A DNA stretch of 64,000 nucleotides. Source: Candidatus Pantoea bituminis (GTDB taxonomy: Bacteria > Pseudomonadota > Gammaproteobacteria > Enterobacterales > Enterobacteriaceae). Every line of letters starts with the position of its first letter. The first letter of the stretch is position 1. The stretch is from the NCBI RefSeq assembly GCF_018842675.1, contig NZ_JAGTWO010000002.1, positions 62,001 through 126,000 of the forward strand. Reading direction: 5' to 3'. The notes beneath the pieces are model-generated. The model saw nothing but the letters and a program-made list of their open reading frames with translations. It was not told the origin of the DNA and searched no databases. Below, one piece after another: positions 19,775 through 30,419 of the stretch. The position numbers and the translations under genes were made by a program.

Positions 19775-20389
19775 ATGAGTTCGCAAAACCTTTACGTCGA
19801 TCATCTAGCGTGGTGTGGGCTTGTAGCACTCCGCATGGCCCGTAGGGATGGAGTTTTAAGCTCACCTGCGCAGGAAAATCTGGCTCGCGATTGCGGAAAA
19901 AAACGCCTGTTTCGGAAGGAACTGGCATCAGATATCAAGTGGTTGCTTACTGAAGGGCGTGAAAAGGGCCTCAGGGCCGACCTTCCAGGCAAACTTGAGT
20001 ATCTATGGAGAGCTAGCAGGGGTGATTTACTTGAGCAAAATGACCTGTTCCGCTTACAACATGTTATTCACGCCATCAAACTCACCGGCATTAACTATGG
20101 CGTACTGACGGAGACGGAATGGAAGGGTAAACACGCCGTCAAGATAAGTGAAACAGTGCCGGGGATTTATTTTCGGAAATCAGACCTAGATTCAGCATTT
20201 AACAGTGAAGGTAAACAAATAAAAGCTCTAGCTGTACGCATTACCGCTAATTTATCCGCTGTTGACGGACTTTTAACCCGTGCAGGATGGATTCGAGAGA
20301 GTGGAGAAGATCCATCCACTAATCACTGTTTACTTGCAAACGTTGAGCCTTACATGTCTGATGCAGAGAAGCAGATAACAACCAAGTAG
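19775..20389 (+). CDS. DUF2913-family plasmid protein
   Basis: 204 residues. The N-terminus LAWCGLVALRMARRDGVLSSP, the middle WLLTEGREKGLRADLPGKLEYLW (in two halves) and a C-terminal region ending in short polar residues match DUF2913 proteins, which are common on enterobacterial plasmids and of unknown function. ATG 19775 is the natural start. The gene supports a plasmid context but offers no biochemical insight. Frame intact. Confidence 0.75.
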   Translation: MSSQNLYVDHLAWCGLVALRMARRDGVLSSPAQENLARDCGKKRLFRKELASDIKWLLTEGREKGLRADLPGKLEYLWRASRGDLLEQNDLFRLQHVIHAIKLTGINYGVLTETEWKGKHAVKISETVPGIYFRKSDLDSAFNSEGKQIKALAVRITANLSAVDGLLTRAGWIRESGEDPSTNHCLLANVEPYMSDAEKQITTK

Positions 20390-20419
20390 CCTATCCACAA
20401 TATAATTTCAGGGAAAATA

Positions 20420-21282
20420 ATGCTGGGTACTATTTCAAAAGATGATCTTGAGAAGATTAATGAACTTTTCAAAATGATATTTAGAATCAGTTTGATAATA
20501 GGAGGCTTAGTTATGATGTCCTATTATTATACGATTGGTTTTTTCCCTTATGATCTGAGCATTGGTGATGGATTGCTGTTCATTGGGGTAGCCATCACTT
20601 TTGGCTTCATCGACATACTTATCACCACTCTTTTCAGCTGTGTAGGATTTAAGTTGAGAGGGTTGCTGTTAGTTGCAAAAAAATATATACAAAACTCAGA
20701 AAAGAAAACAAATCAGAAGACGACCAGTTTACTTTGATTCCAAAGAAGACTGAAGGAGTAATTTGGATTCCTGCTCTATTAGGATGGTTTTATATTTTAA
20801 AAATATCGCTCACTGATAACTTATTGAATACGATTACATCATTTATAATTTTAACATTCTTAGCATGGCTTTGCGCACACAGCGTTAGCTCATATTGGGA
20901 AATAAGAGAGGAGGAATTTTCAAACTCCGGCCCGTTAAGCGTTAACAAAAAAAGACTAAAAACAATCTATCTTTCAGTACTTTTGTTTTCTCCTATATTT
21001 ATAGGAGGAATAATGCCAACAATGTCGACGGGAGCAATGCGACTTATGCAAATCAGACAGGATAATGTGACCGTACACATAGCAACCCCTTATACCAACT
21101 TTGTGGTGGAAGCAGGTGTTAATGGAGAAGCCAGCCCTATGGGTAAAGAGTATCTAAAATTCGAAAAAGTTGATGTGCTTTATACCGGGCCAGGTAAAAA
21201 CACATTATTACGCTTCAGTAACAAAAATATCAATACCACAAAATTGACAATTCCCACAGATAAAATATATATACAGAATTAA
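20420..21282 (+). CDS. Two-domain membrane protein, paralogue of 25834-26835 (one frameshift)
   Basis: About 287 residues when two overlapping frames are joined near 20730. The N-terminus has two TM segments (IFRISLIIGGLVMMSYYYTI, then LSIGDGLLFIGVAITFGF). A second TM pair and a last TM precede a soluble C-terminal domain starting at TMSTGAMRLMQIRQDNVTVHI. The same order and several shared residues (GGFP/GFFP, L-IGD, MRL-IR-D--TV) occur in the minus-strand gene at 25.8-26.8 kb. The two flank the Gabija-like genes. Strongly AT-rich. Function unknown. Confidence 0.65.
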
Positions 21283-21541
21283 ATTACAACGTTCCTAATA
21301 AGGTTATGGAGTATTCAAATCCATTTGACTAATAGATGATAAAACAAGAGATCTGCGTAGATAGCAGGGGGCGTCAGGCTTAATAATAAGGAGTGCTATA
21401 AACATAATTTAACATAACAACGATTATCCGCACTAAATTTAGCTATTTGTTATGTTAAATAAGCCTTTTTTGAAAGCTAACTTGCCCGCATCGAGGTACA
21501 ACAGTAAGGGACGCTTTGCTCTTACAATCAAGGAAATTTCC

Positions 21542-23282
21542 GTGGCAATCATAAGAAATCTGCAAATTGAGAATTTCCGGTCGGTCAGGTATGCGGAATG
21601 GTATCCGGAGCCGGGCCTGAACTGTTTGATCGGCCCGGGAGATTCTGGAAAATCGACCTTTCTTGATGCCATAGATTTGGTACTGGGGGCCAGAAGGACA
21701 TACGCATTCAGTGATGCCGATTTCCATGACTCAAATACCGCCAATCCTATACAGATCATGGTTACCCTTGGCGCACTGGATGACGACCTCAAAAACCTTG
21801 AGACGAACGGGCGTTATTTGCGCGGTTTTAACGCGGCTACCCACCAGATCAACGATGAACCTTTGCCGACTGACGAGGTGGTGCTTACCCTTAAGCTGAC
21901 GATATCTGAAGATCTTGATCCTGACTAGTGTCTGTATTCGATGCGAGCCGCTCAGGAAGGACTTGAAAAGCGGCTACAGTTGCGGCACCGTGAGCTACTT
22001 GCTCCCGCACGGTTGGGTGTTACCGGTCATCATCACCTGGCCTGGGGAAACCGTTCCATACTCAATAAATTCTCTGCTGAAACGCTAAATGTTACGACCA
22101 CTCTAGCAGAACTCAGCAGGGGCGCACGCCAGGACTTTGCCGCCCAGCCTCTTCCCCAGTTGGAAGAACTGCTGACACAGGTTCAGACTATCGGCAATAA
22201 TCTGGGCGTTCCGCTGGATCAGTTGAAAGCGATGCTGGACGTCAACGGAGTATCGCTTTCTAACGGCGCGATCAGCCTTCATACTCCCGATGGCATACCG
22301 CTTCGCATGCTCGGAACGGGGTCATCGCGCCTACTTATCAGCGGACTACAAAAGGCTGCTGGCCTGTCCGGCTTATTTCTGGTAGATGAGGTTGAGTATG
22401 GTCTTGAACCCTATCGTATCAGCCGACTTCTTCAGGTTCTGGGTTCTAAAGATGACCAGCCTTCCGGACAGGTCTTCATTACCACCCACTCACCTTTTGT
22501 TCTACGGGAACTGCAATCATCTCAGCTGAACGTGCTCCGAACGATCCCCGATATTCCGGCTCCGGCACAACCCACGCCCTCTCATGTCGTTTTACCCCTG
22601 GGGCAGTGGTGAAGATGAACAAGCCACGCTGCGAGCCTGTGCTGAAGCGTTTTTCAGCAAAGCGGTCATTGTCGGTGAAGGCAGAACCGAAGTTGGTCTC
22701 GTTCGGGGACTGGATTTGCTCTGGCTTTCCTTGGATGCTCCAGGCTTCCAGGACAGAGGGGTTTATACTACTGACGGTGACGGAGGGGGTAAATATTTCA
22801 GGCGGGCTTCGGTTTTTGCGCGCCTTGGTTATAACACGGCGCTGCTGAAAGATTCCGACATTCCTGATTTCGCCCACCAGCAGCAGACCCTTCTTTGCCA
22901 GCAGAGTGGTGTTACAGTATTTGAATGGGGCAATGGGTACTCGACGGAAGACGCACTCTTCGCCAGCTGTCCTCTGGAAGCTATTCCCGTAATTCTGAAT
23001 CTGGCTGCACAAAATTTTGGAGAGCAGCAGGTTAATCAGCACATCCTTAATCATTCAGGCCAGCAGCATACCCTTCTGAGTTGTACTACTAACCCTGCCG
23101 ATAATATGCGCCAACCTCTGGCGAACGCAGCGGGTAAATATAAGTGGTTTAAATCCATCAGTGCAGCTGAGCTACTGGGGCTACATGTTGTAGGCCCGCA
23201 CTATGCGGCTTTTGGCGAAGAATTCAGGAAACAGATCAATTCGCTGTATGCCTGGGGACAGATTAACGGAGACCGCCGGTGA
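21542..23282 (+). CDS. gajA: OLD-family ATPase/TOPRIM nuclease, GajA-like (nonsense codon plus one frameshift)
   Basis: About 580 residues, the length typical of Gabija GajA. GTG 21542 with an AAGGA site starts AIIRNLQIENFRSVRYAEW. Walker A is GPGDSGKST near residue 33, LFLVDEVEYGLEP is the Walker B region and ITTHSPFVLREL the H-loop. The C-terminal TOPRIM domain has VGEGRTE, TTDGDGGG and LKDSD acidic sites. TAG at 21926-21928 stands where homologous context suggests Trp (LDPD-W-CLYS). At 22600-22603 there is one G too many. The end overlaps the helicase gene start by 4 bp. In Gabija, GajA nicks DNA when nucleotides are depleted. Confidence 0.82.
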
Positions 23283-24696
23283 CGGTGGAGGCCGTGCTGG
23301 GCGCACGCAGAGGAATGATTGTCGCTCCCGCCGGATGCGGGAAAACACATCTGATTGCGGACGTACTGCGAGTGAAACCCGCAAAACGTTATCTTGTTCT
23401 TACGCATACCACCGCTGGCGTCACAGCGCTGAAAAAACGCCTTACGTCCCTGGCCGTCCCGGGCACCCATTACGTAGTCACAACACTTGATGGATGGGCT
23501 GTCAGGTTGGCCACCAGCTTTCCGGAGCTCTGCCCGACAGACGTGCCGCCGGAAAACGGCTCCCTCTACTACAATTCTCTTCGCCAGCACATCCTTACGC
23601 TGCTGCGCGCAGGCAACATAACTGACATTATTCAGGCCTCTTACTCCCGCCTGCTGGTAGACGAATACCAGGACTGTAATACGGTGCAGCATGAACTTGT
23701 GTATGCCCTGGCTGAAATACTCCCTACGGTGACATTCGGCGATCCCATGCAGTGCATTTTCAGCTTTAGCGGCCCCATGCCTGACTGGGATAACCAGGTA
23801 ATGAACTGCTTTCCTCCGCTGGATATGCTGCGGACGCCTTGGCGCTGGAACAATGCACGAACACCGGCACTGGGAGAGTGGCTACTCGCATGCCAGAGTG
23901 CCCTGCACAGCGGGCAGGCAATACAACTGGATTCCTGCCCGGCGCACGTTAATTTCCGCCAACTCACCGGCGTGGCTGCAAACGATCTGCAGATGCAACA
24001 GCAGGAGTTTTACCGACTGGTGCGTCAGAACGAGGCCGGGTCCGTTCTGATTCTGGGGATTCCCGGCGGCCCGATACAAGGCACAAATTTGCATTGCGAC
24101 TCAACGGCCTGGATGTGGTTGAACCCGTAGAGCTCAGAGATGTGATCCGTATAGCGAGGTCCTTAGACAATGCCGGGGAGGGGAACCTTGTGAGCATGCT
24201 GCTTGCGGCAGCCGCAGAATTAATGACAAACGTGGAGGCAACGTCGACGCTGAGCCGAATGTCTTCGATTCAGGCCGGACGAAACAGAACGCCACCCTCC
24301 ACCGTCGAAGCGGCATTAATGACACTTTCAGCCGCTCAAACACGTACTGCTCTGCTGGCAGCTTTGTGTGCTTTGGAAGAAAAGCCGGGCGTGAAGGTGT
24401 ACCGCCGGAGGGCTTTCTACGCGCTTAAAGATACCTTCTCTCTCAGCGTCAGCACTCCAGGAAGAAGCCTGGCAGACTGTGCATCATCCATCAGAGAACA
24501 GCGCCGGTATCGTGGCGACCAGCGCATCCCACTCCGGGCCATAGGCTCGACCCTGCTGCTGAAGGGACTGGAATGCGATCACGCTATGATTCTTGATGCG
24601 GGCAGCATGAGTACAAATGATCTTTACGTTGCGCTTTCACGGGGAGCCAAATCCGTGACGGTTTTTTCCCGGTCACCGTTGTATCCATCCCCATAG
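23279..24696 (+). CDS. gajB: UvrD/REP-type helicase, GajB-like (one frameshift)
   Basis: About 472 residues, close to GajB size. Walker A is VAPAGCGKTHLI at residues 17-28, motif II is LVDEYQDCN near 125, motif III is TFGDPMQCIFSF near 150, and the C-terminal half has STLLLKGLECDHAMILDA and YVALSRGAKSVTVFSRS (motifs V-VI). The frame breaks near 24077, where restoring one A gives IQRHKFALRLNGLDVVEPV. GTG overlaps the gajA stop. With gajA this forms a Gabija-like anti-phage pair. Confidence 0.82.
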
Positions 24697-24752
24697 ACTG
24701 AAGACACCAGAACTCTGATGCAGGATTGAACCTGCCAACGATAAAGAGGGGT

Positions 24753-25801
24753 ATGAGAGTGAACACATTTTCAATGGATGAGTCTGGCTATACCGGCTTC
24801 GACCTGCTGCAGAAATCTCAGCCCTGGCAGGGCGCAACTGCGGTGATGATAAGCCAGGGTGATGCAGCCCTTCTGATACGAGAGCATTTTCCCAAGCTTC
24901 AGGCGCCCGAACTCAAGTACAGCTCGCTGAAGAGGCGCCCTGGGAACCAGAAGCCGCTATACAACCTGCAGCGGGACATCCTGCAGAATTTTTCGAGCGT
25001 GACCTGCGTGGCCAATAAGAGTTTCATGCTGATACTGATGTTTATCGATTACGCGGTTGAACCCTTCTATTACGATCTGGGCGTTAACCTTTACGAGGAT
25101 GGCGGAAATCTGTCGATGGCCTCCCTGGCTTATTACCTTGGTCCCGGTTATTTTGGCAGAGACTTTGACACCATCCTGCAGGCATTTCAGCGGGCCATGA
25201 GGGAAAAACGCCAGAGGCGGTGAATGCGCTGACAGCCCGCATCCGTGAGGTTGACTGGCACCAGCTGCCGGAATTTCTGGGACCGATGGCGCTTGCTCAC
25301 CCTGACTGCATCGATGCCATCCTTGATCCGGATGTATCGACAGACGCATCCTTTACGCTTCTGCAGTCAGTCATTACGCGCACTGAGCTCATGTCTTCAC
25401 AACGCTACCGCATTGAACACGACCGTTCGGAGAATCTCAAGCGATATCATGAACATCTTTCTTTCCTGATTGGCTGTCAGACACCGGCAGAATTCAGGCA
25501 TTCAGACATTGCCCGTATACGGTTCCCGCTCAAGCTTGAAGAAGTGTACCAGGTGGACTCCCGCGACAGTCCGGCCGTACAGCTCTGCGACGTGCTGGTT
25601 GGTGGGGCGGTCAGCGTGGCGGAACTGCTGATGAAAGAGAAGTCACTCTCTTTCTATTCACCCCTGAAGCTCTACCGTGATGACCAGATAATTCACTTTC
25701 TTCCCGACCTGGACTTTGAAAAGCAGCGTGAGTTTCGCCGCGGAAGTCAGGGCAGCGAGTTTATTGATTTTATTCAGGATGAATTTTACAAGGCACGGTG
25801 A
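24753..25801 (+). CDS. DUF3800 protein associated with the Gabija-like pair (one frameshift)
   Basis: About 349 residues. The N-terminus NTFSMDESGYTG carries the DESG acidic motif, and near the end VDSRDSPAVQLCDVLVGG is the second conserved DUF3800 motif. Together they suggest an RNase H-like nuclease fold. ATG 24753 has a GAGGGG ribosome site. The frame breaks at 25204-25208: five A where six give REKTPEAVNALTARI. DUF3800 genes often accompany defence loci, and this one lies 57 bp after the helicase on the same strand. Confidence 0.75.
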
Positions 25802-25833
25802 CGTCACTGATAAAGGCCCGGATGCCGGGCATG

Positions 25834-26835
25834 TTAATTTTCTTTCTTGCGGCCAGCATTTTTATCTTCTTCTGAACGGGGCAGCGGATCGATAAGTATC
25901 TCCGTGGCCGGCACGCGAAGCATCTGTGTCTTCCCATTACCATGAAATTCAAGTGCCACCGAAGACCCAAACGAGGAGATGGCCACAGTCACGTCCTCAT
26001 AACGTGAGGCATAAGGTTTATAGTTAGTTTTGCTTCCTGTAATACCGTGCTCAGCCAGCACGTTACTCCAGGTTTCCTGCAAGTACACGGTCGCATGATC
26101 GTGACGAATACCCAGCAGCCGCATGGTCTGGTTGGCCGTGGCATCAAACAGACCCAGATAAAAGGTGACGCTAATAAAAATAAAGGCCGTGCCCAGGGTA
26201 TTCACCAGCCGTATTTCCGACCTTAGCTTAACGGGCGTTTGCTGATCACTGAAAATCAGATCCATCTGTGCACCCCGCTGGCGGTTCAGGTCAATCAGGA
26301 TGTACCAGGCACCCAGGTAGAGTGACGCACAGATAAGTTTTATATACCACAGGGCGTGGTCTTCGTGGACCATCGTCAGCATCCCAAGTACAGTCAGTAC
26401 TGACATCAGATAAAACATGGGAGTAAACGATGGAAATCTGTAGTGATAGAGGATCGGTCGCCTGCGTTTATAGTTCCGGCAGAATTCAGAGTGGCCGTAA
26501 CGCAATACGGTTTTTCTGCGTCGGGCCTCGCGCATCAGCGCCTCAAGCCTGGAAAAGCCGCGGGATGTGCGATTCAGCCGTGACAATCTGAATAGCAGAT
26601 ACCACATAGCCACGCCGAGGCACATCAGGAAAAAGTAGGTTACCAGCGTGCCTACAGAAAAAACCGTGACGGTCAGGAAAATGCGTAACGTATCGCCTAT
26701 CGTCAGACCGTCAGGAAAGCCGCCGTAGCGGCCACAATAAATCAGCAATATCGCCCCGCCCATCAGGAACGAAACTTTTGTAAGAACGGCCAGTGCCTTC
26801 TCTGTCAGCTCAAAGAATCTTTTCAGCGTGTCCAT
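25834..26835 (-). CDS. Two-domain membrane protein, paralogue of 20420-21282
   Basis: About 333 residues. ATG 26835 follows GGAGGCGGGT. Two TM segments at the N-terminus (VSFLMGGAILLIYCGRYGGF, then GDTLRIFLTVTVFSVGTL), a basic cytoplasmic loop, two more TM near residues 130 and 155, a fifth near 205, and a soluble C-terminal domain from MRLLGIRHDHATVYLQ ending in a Lys/Glu-rich tail. It is related in architecture and motifs to the gene on the other side of the Gabija-like locus. Convergent with DUF3800. Function unknown. Confidence 0.68.
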   Translation of the reverse strand: MDTLKRFFELTEKALAVLTKVSFLMGGAILLIYCGRYGGFPDGLTIGDTLRIFLTVTVFSVGTLVTYFFLMCLGVAMWYLLFRLSRLNRTSRGFSRLEALMREARRRKTVLRYGHSEFCRNYKRRRPILYHYRFPSFTPMFYLMSVLTVLGMLTMVHEDHALWYIKLICASLYLGAWYILIDLNRQRGAQMDLIFSDQQTPVKLRSEIRLVNTLGTAFIFISVTFYLGLFDATANQTMRLLGIRHDHATVYLQETWSNVLAEHGITGSKTNYKPYASRYEDVTVAISSFGSSVALEFHGNGKTQMLRVPATEILIDPLPRSEEDKNAGRKKEN

Positions 26836-26903
26836 ACCCGCCTCCATGCGTGCAGTTAAGAAACAAGCAGCCTAGCGAAGCGGGATTGAATGTCAAGATT
26901 AAC

Positions 26904-27649
26904 TTATGTGTTTCGCACTGACTCCATCAGCAACTGCCGCGCGTCGCCCGCCTCCCAGGAAAACTGCATCTGGTTGTCCGCCGCCACGTCCAGCGCAAAC
27001 ACCTGCACGCAGATATCAGTGGTCTCCTCCTTTTTGTGCCCCATCAGGGCCTTCTTGTGCGTGTGGCTGTAGAACAGGCGCATTGCAAATGAATGCTGGG
27101 GCAGACGGTCAGCGGAAAGGTAACGCCGTCACGCTCCGCCTCCGCCACCGCCTCGTTCAGCCCGCGCTTGGCCGTGCGGTCGATGACCGGCCACAGCGGA
27201 TAGTGGCGCTTCGGCCGGAAGGTGGCCATGTGCTGGTGCAGCTGCGACAGAAACCGCTTGTCGGTCAGCGGCACGATGCGCTCCGGCACCTGATTTTCAT
27301 CCTTGCGCGGCCTTCCCCGCCCGCGGCTGCGCTGCTTGAGGGTTTTGAGCACCACGTAGGGCTGGCAGCCGTCGTCCAGCACGAAATCGGCCGGCGTCAG
27401 CGCCAGCGCCTCGTTGATGCGCGCGCCGGTGTTCCACATCAGGTTCACCAGGCTTGCGCGCTGCAGGTCGGGAATGTAGGAGAAAAGCGCGGCCACCTCG
27501 GGCGCCAGCAGGTAGCGCGGCAGCCGGCCGTCGTGCAGCGCCATCCGTCTGAGCCGCATTGCCTGCGGCAGGTTCATAGCGGGCACGCGCGCGCCCGCGT
27601 GAAGTCGTTCCGGCAGTCCGGCGGGCATGTTTACCTCTGTTATCGTCAC
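26904..27649 (-). pseudogene. Plasmid-type tyrosine integrase, degraded
   Basis: Resembles the integrase found beside RepFIB-type replicons. The N-terminus MTITEVNMPAGLPERLHAG, then PRYLLAPEVAALFSYIP and LMWNTGARINEALALTP (containing catalytic Arg I) are good. Near 27098-27101 the frame slips (four C, five needed). After it the text reads HSFAMRLFYSHTHKKALMGHKK then VQVFALDVAA, which lacks the usual HTFR box and several residues before LMGHK. The loss of the second catalytic Arg and an internal deletion suggest a real pseudogene. A repA gene usually lies divergent to it but none was found. Confidence 0.6.
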
Positions 27650-28151
27650 GCCCGTGTCAACAGGCGTCGCTGCGTGAATTTTGTGAAAGTTTGCGGGCCC
27701 CTTTATCGCCAGATTTTAAGGAGCGACGTTTCGCCCTGTTTCGGCGGTTTTCTGTCCGGCCAGCGGATTGGTGGGAAAATTTTCCCCCGCCCGCCCGCGT
27801 TTGGCTACCGGAAAAAATACCTGAAAGCCGGATCCGCCGAAAAGACAAAATGTCCGGGTTTCCTGTTTATTTCCCAAAAACGGACATCATTAGGATCGAC
27901 CCGGGATCCGGGCACGATCGGAGACAGAGAAGAAAACACTAAATACAGACCCAGAATGACAATTCGGGTACATCATATAGTGCCTCAGGCAAAATGCCCG
28001 GCCCGGCAGCGCAGGATCCGCCTATAAGGGAAAGCAAACACACGGCAAGTTCCCCGTTAATAGATGCAGTTAAGTTATGAGTCATGCCGGATGACCCGTG
28101 CCGGAACAGCACGGGCGAACAGACAAAGTTACAGGACATTATCACTTTGGC
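27650..28151. other. Possible RepFIB-like origin remnant
   Basis: About 500 bp with no credible gene, upstream of the integrase remnant where a repA origin would normally lie. It has a short inverted pair ATGTCCG (27850-27856) and CGGACAT (27881-27887) separated by 24 bp, in an A-rich context reminiscent of iteron spacers, but no true iteron series. The origin assignment is weak. Confidence 0.25.
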
Positions 28152-29017
28152 TCATTGAATGTCTTTACGAATCTTATGGATAAGAAGGGTACTGGAAGAA
28201 GCCCCACGAGTTAACTGCATTAAATTATCCAGAACCTTACTGTCGTAGGCGTCCAGAAATTTGAGGGGAATTTGCAGACATTTAAGAACCCATGGTAACA
28301 ATGCCACATAAGCACCGCCAGGTATTCCTTTATATTCCATCAATGCTCCAGCGGCATTTGGGATCAGGCCGGAAATATCCATGCCAGCTACACGCTCTGC
28401 TCTTTTTTCAATATTTTTTATCTCTTTGTTGAGGTTGTAAATTTCTATTGCAAGCTCTTCTTCCGACAACCCGGCGAATCTCGATAATATTTCAGGGATT
28501 TTTTTCGACCATGTTCTGTCATAACATCGTCTAGTTCAAGAACGTTCATATCATTACTGATGGTCAACACATTATTAAGTAATATCCCCACCTCGGACTC
28601 TCTGAGTTGATAATTTGATGCCTGTACGCCGTTATATATTCCATTAATTATTTTGCATGCGTTAACTTCAGAATAACCCGAATTGTCGAAAGGGAAATGA
28701 TGCGCATTTAGACCCTGTGCAAATTCAAAGCTCATGGCGCTGGATGTCAGCTCTATAAAGAGATCTTTACCTCGGGATTTATAAATATTGCCTGCAAAAT
28801 TCCCTGCGCCGAACTCACTCAGACCCATCGCTCCTTTTTGATCAAGTATATATTCTAGGTAAGAGGCCTTATGTGATAAGGAATCCGCCAAAACCTTCAG
28901 GGCACCAACGCCAGAATTCCAGCAACTTTTCTGCAACTGGTACTGCATTTCACTATCAAATGAATACCCAAACAAACCAGTCTTCTTTCTGATCTCAATC
29001 AGAGAGGCAGAAGTCAA
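28152..29017 (-). CDS. Unknown protein, second gene of a two-gene operon (one frameshift)
   Basis: About 288 residues if the shift at 28499-28505 is repaired (seven A on the coding strand where eight give RKKIPEILSRFAGLSEEELAI). N-terminal Ser/Leu-rich helices are followed by a segment with FGAGNFAGNIYKSRGKDLFI. The C-terminal third has a charged coiled stretch (LNKEIKNIEKRAERVAG) and a hydrophobic region GGAYVALLPWVLKCLQIPL. I recognise no family. The start overlaps the upstream gene by 4 bp. AT-rich, unlike the neighbouring integrase, so likely imported as a cassette. Confidence 0.6.
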
Positions 29018-30024
29018 TCGTCGGGAAAAAGAATACAGTTGGAGTCAGTCGAAAGCACATCGGCTAGGAAATCAGTATCATATCTGTGAATATTTTGAAA
29101 GGCGACGAATTTAACCCTCCCTCTTCTGACAAGTTCAAGTAACTCAGATCTGGTGAGCCTGAAGGTTTCGTAAAAACTTTGATAGTTTGGTGCATCAGTA
29201 ATTGGAACGGCGATAATGACAATTTCGTAGAGTGAAAGATACTCTCGAATGTTGTTTCTTTGAAACACCGTTGCATCAACGAAGCAGCTGCTGGTTGTTT
29301 TTTTAAAAGCATCCGGCAAGCATTCTTCACGGGTCATTAATACATCAGAAAAGACTGAAAATTTATTCTGAGACCAGAAATCTTGATCTTCTTCATATTT
29401 TTCCACTATTTCACGAGGAAATTTGTTTTGCAAATATCCACCGGAAATAAGCGTTAAGTTACCGGATGTATTTCTGGCCACTTGGACATCAAAATTATAT
29501 TCTGGAAAGTTTTTATCGGTGTAATTTTCATATGAATAACCATAATAACCCAGCCCTTCACAGATCAAAATAACATTCTGAAAATCTGATTCGGACACGC
29601 GGTTTTTAAAAGTAAATTTAATAGTATTGTCCGCCCAGCTGATTCTTACATTAAAGGGATGCCTTTCCGATGGCATAGCCATGTTGATTTTGTTGTTAAA
29701 GTCTGAGATATTAAAAGACTGACCAAAAAGATTAATTCTTTCATAATGGTTTCTCAGGTTTATTCTTATGAAATCTTTACTTTCATTTTCGACAAAAAGC
29801 GGTCCCGGAACCCCCATTGTTTTGTAGTGATAATTATATAACGCATTTACCTCCTGAAGCGACATGCCTGACTCTTGAAGGTTTCTTACTACCGCATAAA
29901 ACCTCTTATTATCATGAAAAAGACCCCCATGATCTAACCTGTAATGTTGAAGGATGAATGACTCATAGTTGGCCTTAACATATTCAATTAATGAGGGTAA
30001 TGAGGTCAGAAAAGACATAGCCAT
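29014..30024 (-). CDS. Unknown protein, first gene of a two-gene operon
   Basis: 336 residues, soluble, no recognised domain. Features: aromatic-rich N-terminus (FLTSLPSLIEYVKANYESFI), a middle beta-rich part (NVRISWADNTIKFTFKNRVS) and a C-terminal alpha/beta section with LYEIVIIAVPITDAPNYQSF and VKFVAFQNIHRYDTDFLADV that could be a Rossmann-like or PLD-like half. Translational coupling with the next gene indicates joint function. The position between two recombinases and near defence genes makes an anti-phage or toxin role plausible but unproven. Confidence 0.62.
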   Translation of the reverse strand: MAMSFLTSLPSLIEYVKANYESFILQHYRLDHGGLFHDNKRFYAVVRNLQESGMSLQEVNALYNYHYKTMGVPGPLFVENESKDFIRINLRNHYERINLFGQSFNISDFNNKINMAMPSERHPFNVRISWADNTIKFTFKNRVSESDFQNVILICEGLGYYGYSYENYTDKNFPEYNFDVQVARNTSGNLTLISGGYLQNKFPREIVEKYEEDQDFWSQNKFSVFSDVLMTREECLPDAFKKTTSSCFVDATVFQRNNIREYLSLYEIVIIAVPITDAPNYQSFYETFRLTRSELLELVRRGRVKFVAFQNIHRYDTDFLADVLSTDSNCILFPDD

Positions 30025-30419
30025 AATGATAAAACTCCCAAATTAACGTGTTCTATGCACTTATCCTATCAAAAGCTCGTTAAAACTGGTTCTCAAGACA
30101 ATATGGTTTTTAGACTTTACTGGGTAGACACTTAAGGTTTTTTATAACTTAATTAATCGATAAAACTATTCTTTCGATGCGAACTACAAAATTTTGGAAT
30201 TTCTTCGTATCAATGTTACTGACTAACTGTATTTTAGCCAGATTTTTGAGCGACATCTTTAAACTCTATCAGCAGAATCACCTGGCTCTCTTCCTACTTA
30301 TTAAAATGTCTATTTGAAAAAGTAGCTTTACGGAAACCGTTGCATCAGGGGATAATTCCCGCCAGATTTCAGCACAGCGCGCCGTTACGGCGGCTTCACT
30401 TACGGCGATAAGGAATCAC
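30025..30419. other. AT-rich divergent promoter region
   Basis: 395 bp without a gene between the unknown two-gene operon (left) and the tyrosine recombinase (right). Strongly AT-rich from 30050 to 30310, consistent with divergent promoters. No repeats or hairpins of note were found. Confidence 0.5.

Noticed and set aside
27850..27887. ATGTCCG/CGGACAT pair as replication iterons
   Set aside because: Only one inverted pair, no repeated series. Iterons of known replicons come as several direct repeats.
26906..28027. 373-residue plus-strand open frame opposite the integrase
   Set aside because: It is Arg/Pro/His-rich and the exact antisense of the integrase codons. A shadow of a GC-rich gene.
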